Assembly (NCBI GenBank): GCA_015680685.1
Contig: MNCI01001005.1
Location: forward strand, 362,023-426,022
Length of the DNA: 64,000 nt
Reading direction: 5' to 3'
Source of the DNA: Gnetum montanum
Lineage: Eukaryota; Streptophyta; Gnetopsida; Gnetales; Gnetaceae
Numbering within the stretch: the first letter of the stretch is position 1; each line of letters opens with the position of its first letter. This document shows, piece by piece, positions 11,541 to 24,132 of the stretch. A program made the translations under genes and the position numbers. The notes under the pieces are model-generated. The model was not told the DNA's origin and did no database searches. It saw only the letters and a list, made by a program, of their open reading frames with translations.

Positions 11541-12920
11541 AATTAGTCTTTTATATAATAAATTTTATTTTGCAATTTTATCAGGCTATTTGAAAAAAAC
11601 TTAAATTAGGAAACTCTGGGCTGTAGCATGATCCTACTAGTTCAGTGATACAAGAAGGTAAATGTGATCCATTACAAGAACTATGCAAACTATGTTAATA
11701 TTTTAACCCCTTTCAACAAAAAACTTTTCCTACAACTGAATTTATGTTTATCTTTTTCCTTTTCAAAAAATTGTATATCACTTAAGTTTTGATATTGGTT
11801 GGCCAAATCCATCCTAAGCTGACATAAAATTAAATTGGATCAACTTTTTTCTTATTTGAAGTCATGCTTTCATTAGTGTGCTTTGAAGTTAAGAAAGAGA
11901 CATGGGTATTCAAGCTTAGGCTTAAAAGTTTCATTTATGAAGCTTTCATGAAAATTGACATAATATAATGATTATTTTGTTAAATTTTTTGTGGAAAAAC
12001 TTATGGGATTTAAGCACAAAAAAATAAAAAAATAAAAAAGAAGAAGAAAGAATTAGTTCCTATTTTTAGCCTCTTGGAATTGGTTAGAGTAGGGGACATG
12101 GGACCTAAAATATTTTTTAAATAATATTTACCTTTAAGATATGTAATCAGACTAAAACTTTAAAACTTATTATTGCTCCCTAGAATTTAACCCATAACTT
12201 AAAGTTAACAAATTAAAAGCCTTACCAATAGGTTAAAACCTCATTGTAAAATAAAATTAGAGTAATTTCACTTAACAAATGGGAAAAGGATATTCTTTTT
12301 TTAGCTCATGAGTTTAAATCTCTCATAAGGTACACATCGTAGTTACTCTTATGTTTCACCATTTGCCCATAATTTAACATTACCTACTAGAACTAAGGTT
12401 GAGGGGAGAGAGGGGAAAAAGTACTCGAATGTAATAATACTACTCTACAGAAGTACTACCCCACATGACCTTTGAGTTCTAAAGTTTTCAAATATTCTAG
12501 AATGGACTAAAAATGGGCTACATCTCAATACATACATATACACAAAAGATTATAGAGAGCACTAGCACTCACATCAAGAAAGCTAAGACACACCCCTCTC
12601 CCACATGTATCTAACCCTATACCCCATTATCCATATAGTAGGGGTAATGTCAAAGCTAAAGGCTAAAGCCCCAATAGCCTACATATTTTTGTGACGTAAT
12701 CTTCATATTTCTTTTAGCTTCCATTCTAAAAGGGAAGCAACCTTCGAACCACTAATAAGGCATACCCTCTATACTCTTTTTAGTTTAAAAGAAGCAATAT
12801 TCTTAAAACTTCAATCTTTGTTCATATATTTCCCAATTGTTGAGAGTAAAGTAGGTATCATGAGTATCAAATAACTTAAAGCCCATCCAACAATTATAAA
12901 CAAGAAGGCTCAATGACTAG
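11541..12920. other. Intergenic sequence, nothing recognised
   Basis: AT-rich with many stops in all frames. No LTR, PBS, domain or tandem repeat was recognised. Confidence 0.5.
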
Positions 12921-13620
12921 TGATGAGCGGTAGGGTATTCCAACACTCTACTATACAAGTCACGAGCACACATGCACGACTATATCATAATTCATGGATG
13001 GACAATGTAAGTATGCTAGAAGTAATCGATTCATGATCATTGTCTTCCCACTTTGAGTTAGTGAAGTGCAAGTGTATGGTTTAACTCTAAGTGAGGCATA
13101 TGATATCTAGATGTTGTTGGTTAATGTTACTTCTAACTACAAACATATTAAAAATGAGAAATAATTCTAAGTTTAAGTGATAATAGAAATGCAAATCTAC
13201 TCTATCCTATGATGATGAGCAATTGTTCTTGGCTTGCCATACAAGTCTTGGGCTCATGTCACTGTTACTGGATTACCATGTACTATGCTATTGGAAAAAC
13301 CAAGCAATAACACTACTAGGATTACCAAATGATTACACCTATATGCTTGAAACCAATCGTACTCCTTCCACCTTACTAGTAAATGTGAAAAGTAAAGTAT
13401 TTTAGAAATGTAAAAAACTATAATAAAGTAAGCATATTAAAGAAATTACAATTAAACTAAGGAAAGAAATTAGTTAAGTAAAAAAAAGAAACTAATTGAA
13501 TGCTGCAATGATGGAAAATAATCTTGATCTTTATTACCATTCATGAATTGTGCCCAAGTACAATCCACTCAAATAAAATTCTTTTCAACTATTCAATATC
13601 ACATTGGAGGCATTCACTCT
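12921..13620 (-). repeat. L2 left (3') LTR, truncated
   Basis: In plus orientation it starts TGATGAGCGGTAGGGTATTC, the reversed LTR end seen at 24133, 26060 and 54591. It continues with LTR words such as ACACTACTAGGATTACC and ATCTTTATTACC. It then joins protease-coding sequence at about 13620-13636, so the LTR start is missing. Confidence 0.65.
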
Positions 13621-13635
13621 ATTGCTAAGTGTAAA

Positions 13636-13980
13636 AGACCTTTGATGCTAGTTTTTGCATTAATGTTGCTTAGCCATGTCCTTCCCATGATGATTGGAAA
13701 AGTCCCCTTTGTAGTTCTTCACCTTGATTACTAGGAAATCAACAAGATAAGACCACCCACAAACAATGGTCATAATGTCCTCTACTAGTCTCAATGAAAA
13801 AGTAATGGACTGGTCTACCAATTCTAATATGATATTTCTCTTCTTGAGAGGTGGCAAGTTCCATGTAGTATACATCTCATGAGAAATTAGGTTGACATTG
13901 GAACCTGAATCAAGAAGATCTTTACATGATTCATTCCCAGTAATATGCAAATAAATAAGAGGACTCCAAAAATTTGCTAA
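13636..13980 (-). pseudogene. Retroviral-type aspartic protease of L2
   Basis: Protease cleaves the gag-pol polyprotein. The minus-strand frame 13950-13660 keeps the active-site block DLLDSGSNVNLISHEMY (DSG intact). The downstream GRTWL-like block is reached only after a frameshift near 13690. The L3 protease at 20974-21420 is parallel but has lost its Asp. The fragment is followed directly by LTR sequence instead of RT. Confidence 0.75.
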
Positions 13981-14120
13981 TTTTCTAGGAAGGTTTCTAG
14001 CATGGATCTAATCAAATTTGACATGAGTAAGCATAACAATATGGATCCTAGGTGGTATTTGGTTTGAAGGGAACTTGAAAGAATTTGGTACAAAGGGAGA
14101 TGGAGAAACATGGTTGCCAA

Positions 14121-14721
14121 NATTTTTATTCTTGTTCTAGGTGAGTAATTCTATAAAAACACAAAATAATAAAAATATGATGCCTCGGTCACACTTAACC
14201 ATATAATTACATTCCACAAGTGGGACTAGGTAGACAATGAATGAACAACATGCACACATTGTTTAGCTCTAGTATACTTAGTAATTATAATCTGCAGAAT
14301 TCAACTGGATTGCATGTGAACACTTGTGATTTGTCTGGTTAGGCATAGGGGTACCTTGCCACTCATCAATTATGGAACTCCATGGATAGTAGATTTCAAA
14401 CTATCCTAAAAATTACTAAAGAGTCCAAAGGACAAGGTAGTGATCATGAGCACAGGAGGCATAAGGAAGTTGAATGTGCCAATCAAAGAGGTATGGGAAA
14501 GATTGTTGCAATAGAGGAAGTTGCAGGAAGCAAATCAAATGATGATGGTGGATGTGACATCAATCATTATGAACATCCTAAGGGATGTTATCCTATTATG
14601 TTGCACTTATAAAAATCTGGAATATATGGTTTGAATCCACACTTAGCACAAAGGCAAACACCCAAAAGATTACCTTATCCTCAAGGAAATTCTAGGTAGT
14701 TCCACCAACAACAACAATATN
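14121..14721. other. Single-N-bounded inverted segment, likely misassembly
   Basis: Positions 14121 and 14721 are lone Ns. The first 121 bases inside (14122-14242) are the exact reverse complement of the 121 bases just outside (14722-14842). Inside, the strand of both the LTR end (14243-14368) and gag (14374-14720) is opposite to their partners on each side. Re-inverting the piece and merging the 121-bp overlap gives an 885-bp LTR, a perfect ATTAT target duplication and gag followed by protease in one direction. A scaffolding or gap-filling error is the simplest reading; a real inversion is possible but less likely. Confidence 0.85.
14374..14720 (+). pseudogene. gag: Middle part of L2 gag (inverted in the assembly)
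   Basis: The frame 14382-14612 reads MDSRFQTILKITKESKG and ends near HYEHPKGC, parallel to L3 gag 22445-22146 on the minus strand (NRFQVVLKITEESK, YEHPKQC). It begins exactly after the ATTAT duplication (14369-14373) next to the L3 LTR end. Its continuation toward the gag N-terminus is at 25019, supporting L3 insertion into L2 gag. Plus strand as assembled; probably minus in the genome. Confidence 0.75.
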
Positions 14722-15480
14722 ATTCATTGTCTACCTAGTCCCACTTGTGGAATGTAATTATATGGTTAAGTGTGACCGAGGCATCATATTTTTATTATTT
14801 TGTGTTTTTATAGAATTACTCACCTAGAACAAGAATAAAAATAACACTGATTAAAGATAAGAGTAATTAATTGCTAAGTAAACTATAGTCTAATCTAGAC
14901 TAACATAAGTAATCGTTCCCACTTCCCGGACACATCCTAACATTGTGCAAACACCACTAGGCTATAAAATGCTAGTCGTTTCTGAGCTACCAAGTGTCAC
15001 ATGTATGCTCAAAGGGGTTATGCTTATCTAATTTAATGATTTGCTTAATTGATCAAAATTAATTACTACATAAATAACATTAATGTAAATTGCATCAAAT
15101 AACAATATGTAAATGCACAGGAAAGAAAATCTCAAGTGCTGCAAGGAATGGATCAAAGATTTCATCTTTATTGCCAACACAATGGTGTGCTCAGGTACAT
15201 CAATGCTTGAATAAAGATCTGTTCATACTTAGACCTCCTACTACAGGCACTTGGAAAATATTCTAACCTCAAATAAACAAACTACAAGAGTTTCGCTACT
15301 TGACTACCAAAAACTTACTCCCAATTGTGTGCCTAGGCACTGTATTTATAAACTTGTGAGTAATCCTATAATATCAAATGTATGATATCACATCTTGGGC
15401 CACGATACTATATACCTGATATCATGTACTTGATATTGTAGCCACCCCAATATTAGAGTATTGAAAAAAATGATATGTCA
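14722..15480 (-). repeat. L3 3' LTR (main part)
   Basis: Aligns with the L3 5' LTR (24262-25013). The LTR start (reverse complement TGACATATC) is at 15480, next to the purine tract complement TACCCCCATAAC (15481-15492). With the 126 bases at 14243-14368 the LTR totals 885 bp against 881 for the 5' copy. U3 holds GATATC-type words (15395-15440) and a TATA-like TTTATAAATA on the minus strand near 15344-15356. Confidence 0.85.
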
Positions 15481-17579
15481 TACCCCCATAACTGAATGAA
15501 AACTCATCCTTGAGTACAAGAAGAAGAACAAGTCCTTTACAAAATATATTAGGTGGTGTGGATTTATTTGACTAATATGTAGAATGACATAGAGAAAACA
15601 TACAAATACAAAAGTGCTCGAGCATTACAATTGTGTACAAAATTGATGTTCATGATAATAGGAAAGAACACGAATGGATTCAAAGGACATCCAACCACTC
15701 TTGGAAATAGAAGAATGAAGGATAGGTAGAAGAGATCCAATGATCATGGACAACCTCTCGTGAGTGATATGGTTGCATCCTCCTTGGTGATGATAGTTCC
15801 ACTTCTAGTCCACGCTTCCCACTGTAGTCACAAGAAAATCAAGGATTAGTATATATAGTACAGTAGATAATGGATGAATACCTTGTCTCATCAGTGATTT
15901 TATCTGACCAAGTGATGATTGTGATAAATTGATTGCTTGATATTGTTAGTGGAAAGACTGATAAATGGGTTAAACAAGAGAAGTGATTCATATAATTTAA
16001 AAAAGGCTTGACATAAGGAGTACTAAAAAGAGGGTCAACAATAAAAAGGAGTTCATTACAAATAGTTGTGAAGGTGCATACAATTGGATAACATGGATAG
16101 GGTAAATAAAAAGAATTTGATTGTAACAATGTCTAAGGGTAAAGAACTTAACTTAACGAAACCAAAAGATATGCAAGTGGTTCCTCCCCAAAGTAGGAAT
16201 AGGCCTTTTATGCCCTTGCATATCTTCAAACCAAGGAGCCCATGGGCACCATGGATGATCAATGGTTACAAAAAGTTAAGTACAAAAAGCCAAAAGTAAC
16301 TGATTGAGAAACCCAACACATCAAACCATAAGATTGAATCAAAACATGAAACTAGTAGTGAGGTGAGGCATGAAAAGCATAGATAGATGATAGAGAGAGT
16401 GAAATGGAGTTCCTAATTATGGTCACATGAAATCCCTTGTGGAGTGTGAGATTAATTGACTTGGTAGGATCCTTCCTTAGTCTAGATCAAAACCAACCAC
16501 TTTTAGTGACTTCGCATCGACATTCTAAGGCAAGTCCATCCCCTGAGACACAAGAATGCTTCCATAAAATAACCACTATTCCAAATTGGAGTGAAGCTAG
16601 GAAGTTAGAAAGGGCCTTAGTCAGAGGAGACAAGACAACTCTCATAACCAATGCTTTTATTCCTTTTTATTTGGTCTAAGGGATGTGCTTTGAATTCCTA
16701 TGTGTTTTTTTTTTTGAATGCAAATCACACCATGCAAAGACCCATGCATATTTTGCATTTATTTGGTCCAAGGGACATGCTTTGAATCCTCATCTTTCTT
16801 TCTCTATGTTTTGTTTTCTTTTTTTTTGATGAGAACCACACCATGCAAGAACTTATTGGACTTCCTATTGTGAAATGACATGGAATGGTGAGAAGCTTAC
16901 AAGAATACTCCTACACATAGGAAAATAGAAAAATAGAAAGAATACTCCATCTCTTTGAGGCCAAACCCTGTCTAAACCTTTGATTTCTTCCCAATTCTAG
17001 AAACTATGAAAGTCACCAATTTATTAAAGTTGCATTAATGAAGAAGAGACTACATGCTTCCAAAAAAAGGAAAATCGAGTATGTGAATGAGTGGATGATG
17101 TGGACTCACTTCCTATTACATGAAAAGAAACCATGTCCTAGTCATCATTAACAGCATTCAAAGTTAAAAACCAAGCATCAACAATCAAATTGCAAATAAA
17201 GCATATCACCATCGAGTAGTGTATTACCATTGTACCTACCACCTTATTAGCAAAAAGAGTAGAGAAACACATCAAACACAAGAAACATAATCCTAAAAGA
17301 AAGTAAAAATGTAGATAATAAATATAAAACAAAAACTAAGGAAAACCAATAATCTTAAAAATACAAATATGTAAAACAAAAAATGTAAAACAAAGAAGAT
17401 GAAAACAAAAAGTTGTAAAACCAAAAATGTGTAAAAAAAAAGGTCAAAAACTAACGAGCCACCTAAGGTGTTACTTTGGGTGGCCATCTCCCCCACAACT
17501 AAGTTGGAAGGGAGAGATCCAAAAAATTGAGTGTGGTTGTCTGTCTAATGAGGTGTTTGTTGTGTTGGTTGGCTTGAGC
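15481..17579 (-). other. L3 3' noncoding region
   Basis: Between integrase and the 3' LTR. Bases 16110-17579 correspond to 59400-60930 in L5 (shared phrases such as ACTTCGCATC and ACCACACCATGCA), so this stretch is conserved between two Athila subfamilies without an obvious frame. A-rich block at 17300-17450. The coiled-coil frame found in L5 is absent here. Confidence 0.6.
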
Positions 17580-18770
17580 TCATGGAAAGGTTTTTATTTG
17601 TTGAATGTTAACTAGTTGGTTTTTGTTTAGGCTATCAAGTTTGTAGATAATCATGGCCCCAAATAAAAAATTCTCATCAATGATGTAAGGTCCATCCCAC
17701 AATGTTTGAAATTTTGTTTGTTGAGATACATGTGCAGGATTCCAATAAAGAACCTTGTCTTCTAGTTGAAACGTGACTTTTCTTATTTTGAGGTCATAAC
17801 ATTTCTTGTTGAATGCCTTATGCATTTTTTTGGATTATAGGGCCATTAACTAATTTTTTTCTAGTAAGTTAAGACCCATTAATCATTCTTTCTATGCTAG
17901 ACTTAGATCTACGTCAAGGTCATAGGGTATAGAGAGTGTATGGAGCTTGGATTGGATGGGCAATGTTGGTAGTTTTCCATACATAAGCTCATAGGGAGAA
18001 TAACCTATGAAAAGCTTCCATGTGGAGTGATAGGCCCAAAGGGCATCATTTAATTTAGTGCTCCAGTCCCTTTGGTATTTGCTAATGGTACACATTAAGA
18101 TTTTTGTAACCTCCCAATTAGTGACCTCAGCTTAACCATTTCCTTGGGGGTGATATGGTGTTGTGAGTTTATGTTTAACCCCTAAGCATTGCATTAGTTT
18201 TCAAAAAGTGGCACTTGTAAAATGAGTTTCATTATCAGAAATTAACACATGAGGTACACCAAACCTATTTACAATGTTTTTTTGTACAAACCAAGTAGCA
18301 GTGATGGATGTATAGTCGATGACAGCTACTGTTTCTACCCACTTGGTACAATAGTCAACTGCAACTATGATATATGCCTTTTCATTTGATAAAGGTGCGG
18401 TGAGAACCATAAAGTCAATGCCCCAAATATCGAATGGCTCAAAAGGTTGTATCAACTATTGTGGCCCCTCCATTCAAGTTGTCATTTCATCATCCCTCTA
18501 GTAATGATCACAAGTGCAGAAAAATTGGTGTGCATCCCTAAAGATTGTTGGCCAATAATACCCTGCCATGAGGATTTTTATGGTTGTGCATCTCCTAGCA
18601 TAATGGCCCCTACAAGGACCTTCATGAGCATCATAAAGAATGCACAATTGATCTATATCAGGGACACACCAATGTACCAGGCCATCGAGACAAACCTTGT
18701 AAAGGTTTTCATTAATCTCCATGAAATATTTGACCCGATGAAGAAACTATTATTTCTTTCTATTGTCTAG
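17580..18770 (-). pseudogene. Integrase of L3, broken into several frames
   Basis: The zinc-binding N-terminus lies at 18722-18498 (HEGPCRGHYARRCT, then CTCDHY). The catalytic core is at 18455-18201: first Asp in WGIDFM, second in the DNETHF block. The third catalytic region is lost to frameshifts around 18190-18110. A core fragment follows at 18095-17892 (ALWAYHSTWKLFIGYSPYEL), then the C-terminal domain at 17825-17580 (LEDKVLYWNP and LWDGPYII). All pieces are in the order expected for a Ty3/gypsy integrase, but at least three frame changes separate them. Confidence 0.85.
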
Positions 18771-18785
18771 CCCTTGTGGCAACTC

Positions 18786-19390
18786 TTACTTGAGTAGGTA
18801 AGTGAGGATGGTGTTGTACCATTTTGGTTCATTAGGCATTTGTACATTAATAGCACCTAAAAGGAGAGATTCATCAGGGAATTGATCAAATAAAGGGCTT
18901 TCTTTCTCCTTGTCATCCCATATTAGTTGCAATAAATGATCCACAATCACATTCTCCACACCTTTATGATATACCATCATGAGATTGAATTCCTACAAAA
19001 TCACAAGCCACCATATGACATAGGTGCTCACCATTGTTTAGTTCATTAGAAATATGATGGTGCTATGATCTGTGTGCACAAACACTTTGTAGCCAAGCAC
19101 ATGGTGATTGAACTTCTATAAATCAAACACCATTTCCATCAACTCCTTTTCTATGGTTGTCCACCTACAATGCTTTGGCTTGCACAATGAATGTAATTTG
19201 GATATTTTTGATCATCCATCTACATAAGCACTTCCCCCAAAGAATAATTTGATGCATCGGTCATCACATGAAATGGTCTAGACCAATTTGGTGTTTGAAG
19301 AATAGGAGTTTCAACAAGAATTTGCTTCAATTATTGAAACGCTAATTCATAGGCAGGGGTCTAGACAAACAATGCATCCTTTTTTATCAA
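18786..19390 (-). pseudogene. RNase H of L3, degenerate
   Basis: RNase H degrades the RNA template during cDNA synthesis. On the minus strand downstream of RT, a block with MTDASNYSLG (first catalytic Asp) is readable near 19290-19240, followed by shifted fragments. The connection to integrase includes the frame 18980-18786 (MMVYHKGVENVIVDHLLQL). Numerous stops. Confidence 0.7.
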
Positions 19391-20960
19391 TTCTATCAAT
19401 AGCTTGGTGATTTTGGAAAAATTCTCAATGAATTGTCGGTAATAGCTAGTATGACAAAGGAATGACCAAACTTCTTTGACTGTTTTAGGTTGGTAGGTTA
19501 TTCCTTGGATGATCCTTATTTTTTTAGGGTCCACCTTAATTCTTGCTTTTGAGATGTAATGCCCCAAGACTATGGCTTCCTAGACCATAAGATAACTCTT
19601 TTCCCACTTAAGCCAGAGGTTTGGTTTGACACATCTCTTTAACACCTACTCAAGATGGTCCAAGGCTTGCTCGAACATAGCTCCATAGGTAGAAAAATCA
19701 TCCGTAAAGACTTCTATCTCACTATTGATCTATTGTTGGAAAATGCTAAGAACTAATCATTGAAATGTGACTGGGGCATTACATAGACGAAATGGCATTT
19801 GATGGTAACCAAAAGTCCTCCAAGGACTATGAAATTTATCTTTGCCTGCTCCTCTGGTGTAATTCAGATTTGGTTATAGCCACTATAACCATCCAAAAAG
19901 CTATAAAAGCTATACCCTAACATGATGTCCAGTACTTGGTCAACAAAAGATAATGGAAAATGATTCTTGAAAGTTGTCATGTTGAGTAGTTGGAAGTCAA
20001 TGCACACCTATCATTTGCCTGCTTTCTTTGGCATGATCATGAGTGGGTTGACCCACTCACTATCTACAATAGGGTAAATGAGTCCTGCTTTTAGAAGTTG
20101 TTCAATCTCCTCTTTGATAATCTATTTTAACTTGGGATTCAAACATTGATGTGGTTGTCATTTTGGCTTGACGGTGGAGTTGGTGTATATCTTGTACTGG
20201 CATATTCTTGGATCTATCCCAGTGAGCTTGGAATATCACCAAACAAAGGCTATTAACCACTTTTCCAAAGGATTCTTGAAAGTTGTCATGTTGAGCAGTT
20301 GGAAGTCAATGCACACCTATCATTTGCCTGCTTTCTTTGGCATGATCACGAGTGGGTTGACCCACTCACTATCTACAATAGGGTAAATGAATCCTACTTT
20401 TAGAAGTTGTTCAATCTCCTCTTTGATAATCTATTTTAACTTGGGATTCAAACATTGATGTGGTTGTCATTTTGGCTTGACGGTGGGGTTGGTGTATATC
20501 TTGTACTGGCATATTCTTGGATCTATCCCAGTGAGCTTGGAATATCACCAAACAAAGGCTACTAACCACTTTTCCATAAATTTTATCAAATTTTTCTTCT
20601 GTTTTGTAGCAAGCCTGAAATTAATGATAACTGACCTCCCATTTTTCAAAAATACGTATTCCATTCCAGCCAGTAGCATCTTCAATGTAAGGGGCTTTTA
20701 TTTAAAATTATCAAGAATTTATAGCTCATCCCAATCAACATCATCATTTACTCCTTGAAAGAGCTGGTGGTGAACTTTCTTAAGTTCATCCATACTTGCA
20801 ACGCACTCATACATTCGTAACTCAGTTGGTTCCTTGCATAATGTACTACTGTTAGCTTCAGCTATCAGCCACTATGTGCCCTCTTGTTTTGTGGCTACTA
20901 CATATAGACATCTCTAGATATTAGCTTCTAGTGTACACTGCTTGCATGTAGAGATAGATG
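19361..20960 (-). pseudogene. Reverse transcriptase of L3 with an internal duplication
   Basis: From about 20750 to 19361 (minus) the order is: the pre-RT segment (Athila-type YVFLKNG block), the fingers with a (P/M)PKKAGK-like block and CIDFQLLNMTT, the palm with FYSFLDGYSGYNQI, a badly frameshifted active-site region, then the thumb/connection in the open frame 19567-19361 (GHYISKARIKVDPKK, YYRQFIENFSKI). A 309-bp tandem duplication (19962-20579) repeats the fingers region, so the domain cannot be read through. The YMDD box is not cleanly visible. Confidence 0.8.
19962..20579 (-). repeat. 309-bp tandem duplication inside L3 RT
   Basis: Copy 1 is 19962-20270 and copy 2 is 20271 to about 20579. 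Both begin GATTCTTGAAAGTTGTCATG, with a handful of differences (for example GAGTAG/GAGCAG, GTGGAG/GTGGGG). High identity in a heavily decayed gene indicates a late event. Confidence 0.9.
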
Positions 20961-20973
20961 TTTGCTTTATTGA

Positions 20974-21420
20974 TCATAACTTTTGCATACAATGGCACCT
21001 TGAATCATTGTACGTGCTACATGGAACTCTCTTCTTCTTGATCCTTCCACATGTTTTTTCTTTTGATATTTCCAAGGAAAGATCTCTAATGCCCATTTTG
21101 GCATCAATAGTACTAATCCATGTCCTTCCCATAATAATTGGAAAGTTCCCCTTGTAATTCTTCACTTTGATTACTAGGAAATCAATAGGATATGACCACC
21201 TACAAATGGTGGTGATGATTTTCTCAACCAATCCCAATGGAACAATGATGGACTAGTCCATTAGTTCCAACCAGATGTTGCTCTTTTTCAAATAAGGAAG
21301 GTTCCAAATTATGTACATCTAATGCGAGATCAAATTAACACTGCAACCAAAGTTAAGAAGAGCTTTACAAGGCTCATTCCTAGAAATTTGCAAGTAAACT
21401 AGGAGACTTTTGGAATCATA
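20974..21420 (-). pseudogene. Aspartic protease of L3, active site damaged
   Basis: The frame 21237-20974 contains the C-terminal block IIMGRTWISTIDAKMGI. The N-terminal part at 21360-21290 reads FGCSVNLIS where L2 has DSGSNVNLIS, so the catalytic Asp-Ser-Gly is lost. The neighbour order gag-protease-RT is normal for Ty3/gypsy. Confidence 0.75.
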
Positions 21421-21479
21421 TAATTTTATAGGTAGAATACCAACTCAAACCCAATTGGATACAACATGTGTTAGCATTA

Positions 21480-23975
21480 CAATGTGGATTCAAGAAGGAT
21501 TTTGGTTGAAGGGGACTTGAATAGAAAGGAAATAGAGGAAGGTGAAGGAGTAGGATTACCAGCCACTAATGTGTCTGAGGGCTTTGGTGGACTGCAAGGT
21601 TAGAAGAAGTATCCTTTCTTTATTCATGATTTTGACCAGCTGGATGGGTTAACCAATTGCAAATTAACTATCCTCGTAGCATTCATTTGTTATGGTTGTG
21701 CAGGTAATTCACTTTGCATGGATGGAGCAAGGGGTAGTTATGTAGGAGGTGGAGGAGTAGGTGGAGTAACAGGAGGTGCATGAGGGTAGTAGGTGGCATC
21801 CCTCCTTAGATAGGATGATTGGTATGTTTTAGGAGGGTTGTGGTGAGGTTGGTAAGTAGCCATATGACCAAAGGAGTTCCTTGGAGATAAAGGTTGCTAA
21901 ACAACGTAATTGTAGGAATCTGGTTACCAATAAGGGTATTGTTATCTTGGAGGTGGCAATGCTCGCGATTGTGGTTGCTATCACTACTAGTATAATTCAT
22001 GAGGTTGTGAAGGAGTTTCACTTGGATCGTATTACTATGGTTGGTGAAACTGTCGAGGATTGCCTTGTGGAGAAGGCAATTTTTTCAATGTTTTCCTTTG
22101 TGCAAGTTGTGGATATAAGACATACACCCCAAATTCTTACAAGTGTCATATAACTAGACAACATTGCTTAGGATGTTCATACTGAAAAACATCACACCCA
22201 CCATCATCATCTAAATCACTATCCACAACCATCTCTATTGTAGCCATTTTACCTTTACGCTTAGATATGGTACGTTTAGCTTCCTTATGTCTTTGATAAT
22301 CTAGCTCACTACTTTGCTTCTTAGACTCTTCAGTAATTTTTAAAACAACTTGAAACCTATTGTCTATGGAGTCCCATAATTGATCAACCTTAGCCATAAT
22401 TTCTGATTGCAATTTCTGGAACAGTAAGGTTTTCTGATTAACCACCTCATCTCTGGTGAATTCATCCTCACTGTCACAAAATCTAACCCCTTTTTTTAAA
22501 TAGAAGGGTCTCTATTGTATTCTTATACACTTTGATAGTTTCTCAACTCTCCCTCCTTGTTGGCTACCTACTCAATTAGTTTTTGGATTTGATGGATGCT
22601 TAACTTTGTCAATCTCCCTTGGGCATAGATGCCAATGGTTATTTTTGTTTCAGACCATAATCCATCTATGATATGGCAAAGTTGATCAAGTTGAGAGTAT
22701 CCATGGTTGGGACACCTATGCAATAGAGAGTAGTATTAGCCAATAGTAGCATCCAAGGGCTCATTATTTCCTTGTTTCCACCCTTGAATTTATTTCCTTA
22801 GATTGGATACTTGGGAGTACATTTGATATTTATCATTGAATAGTTCCAACATCATACTCCACCACCTAATCGATTGTGGTTCCAAGGATCAATACCAATT
22901 TTCTACTTCCTTTATGAGTGTCCTTGAAAATAATTTCAACTTTTGCCATTCATTATTAATATTTTGCAAGGCACATGCATCTTGGAATGCCTAGAGATGA
23001 TTTTGTAGATCAGCATCATATCCTCCCTCGAACTGAGAAATGTTATTCATATCTAGTCTCTTTATTCTATTGTCCTTCACATGCCTTCTTCAAATCCTCA
23101 TAGCCTCTACCATATTCAACATGTCCCAAGTATCAAGTAGAGGTTTATCAAGTCCATGATGGTGGTGCCTATGATGTTTCCTACTAACCCTTCTTTTTTG
23201 ATGATGGGCCTCTCTGGATTACCCATGTCTTTGGTCACGACTGTCTTGATGGTCCCTTCTATTATTTTGGTCTTGTTGGTCACCTCTATCATGATTATTT
23301 CTTTTGTGACCATGATCTAAACTAGATGAAGAAGAAGACGATGATGATGAGAGGGAAGAAAAGGCCAACTTCCTTTGCACTGACGTCTATCACCCTTCCT
23401 TTGATGCTTATGACCACGATCGTGATTATGATCTCCTTTATCCCCCTTTTCTTAACTTTCTTCTCTAGATCCATTTTTATCATTAGATCCATTTTGATCA
23501 GAACCTAGATTATGGGTTGTGGATTGTACATTCTGGTTGACGACTCCTTGAACAAACTTAAAGAGAGGAGAATCACTAAAGAAGTGGTTACCTTCATCAA
23601 TTAGGCCAAGTGGAGGTGAAAAGATATTTGACCCCTTGTCCTTCACAAGCTCATGCTAGTGCCCTACTATCGATCCCTTAATTTTTTTGCTTTAGTGAGA
23701 TGATAATCCCTTGAGTCGGGAACTCGCATCTCGCATTCTCCATGGAGATGTTGAAGCCTGTGTCATGCAAGCATTAGTTGGAGCATTGCTGGAACATATT
23801 GGTTAGGTGGAAACACAATGTTACCTTCCATATCATGGCACTGCATCAGTTCATCTTGATGTAAGATGAAGGTGAAGTCTGGTACATGCTCATTAAGATG
23901 AGCATACACCACTTGGTATTGTTGAGGCACCTGAACTACCCTAGGTGAAGATGGGATCCTATGAGAAGAAGACAT
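21480..23975 (-). pseudogene. gag: gag polyprotein of L3
   Basis: Starts at ATG 23975 (minus), 138 bases after the PBS: MSSSHRIPSSPRVVQVPQQ. The N-terminal frame runs to 23763. A Lys/Arg-rich linker follows at 23646-23116. The retrotransposon gag core is at about 23010-22550, with an NDKYQMYSQ-type block and YAQGRL parallel to L1. A C-terminal acidic segment lies at 22445-22146 (LWDSIDNRFQVVLKI to YEHPKQC). A Gln/Pro/Tyr-rich tail follows before protease. Several stops and shifts. Confidence 0.8.
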
Positions 23976-24113
23976 TTTATGTTAATAAACAGTGTGAAAT
24001 TGAGATTTAATTTAATGATAATAATTTTTGTTTTTATAGGATTTGACTCTTATGGTTCTAACAACGAGGCTACTAAGTTTCACTCGATTTAGATAGCGCA
24101 TGAAGAACTACAG

Positions 24114-24132
24114 TCCTCAGAAATGGCACCAA
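24114..24132 (-). promoter_or_regulatory. Primer-binding site of L3
   Basis: On the minus strand TTGGTGCCATTTCTGAGGA directly follows the LTR end. It is a decayed match to the Athila-type site also seen in L1 and L2. Confidence 0.75.

Noticed and set aside
14121-14721. A genuine LTR-gag inversion in the genome
   Set aside because: The exact 121-bp terminal identity, single Ns at both ends and full restoration of LTR length and target duplication on re-inversion favour an assembly error, though this was not proven.
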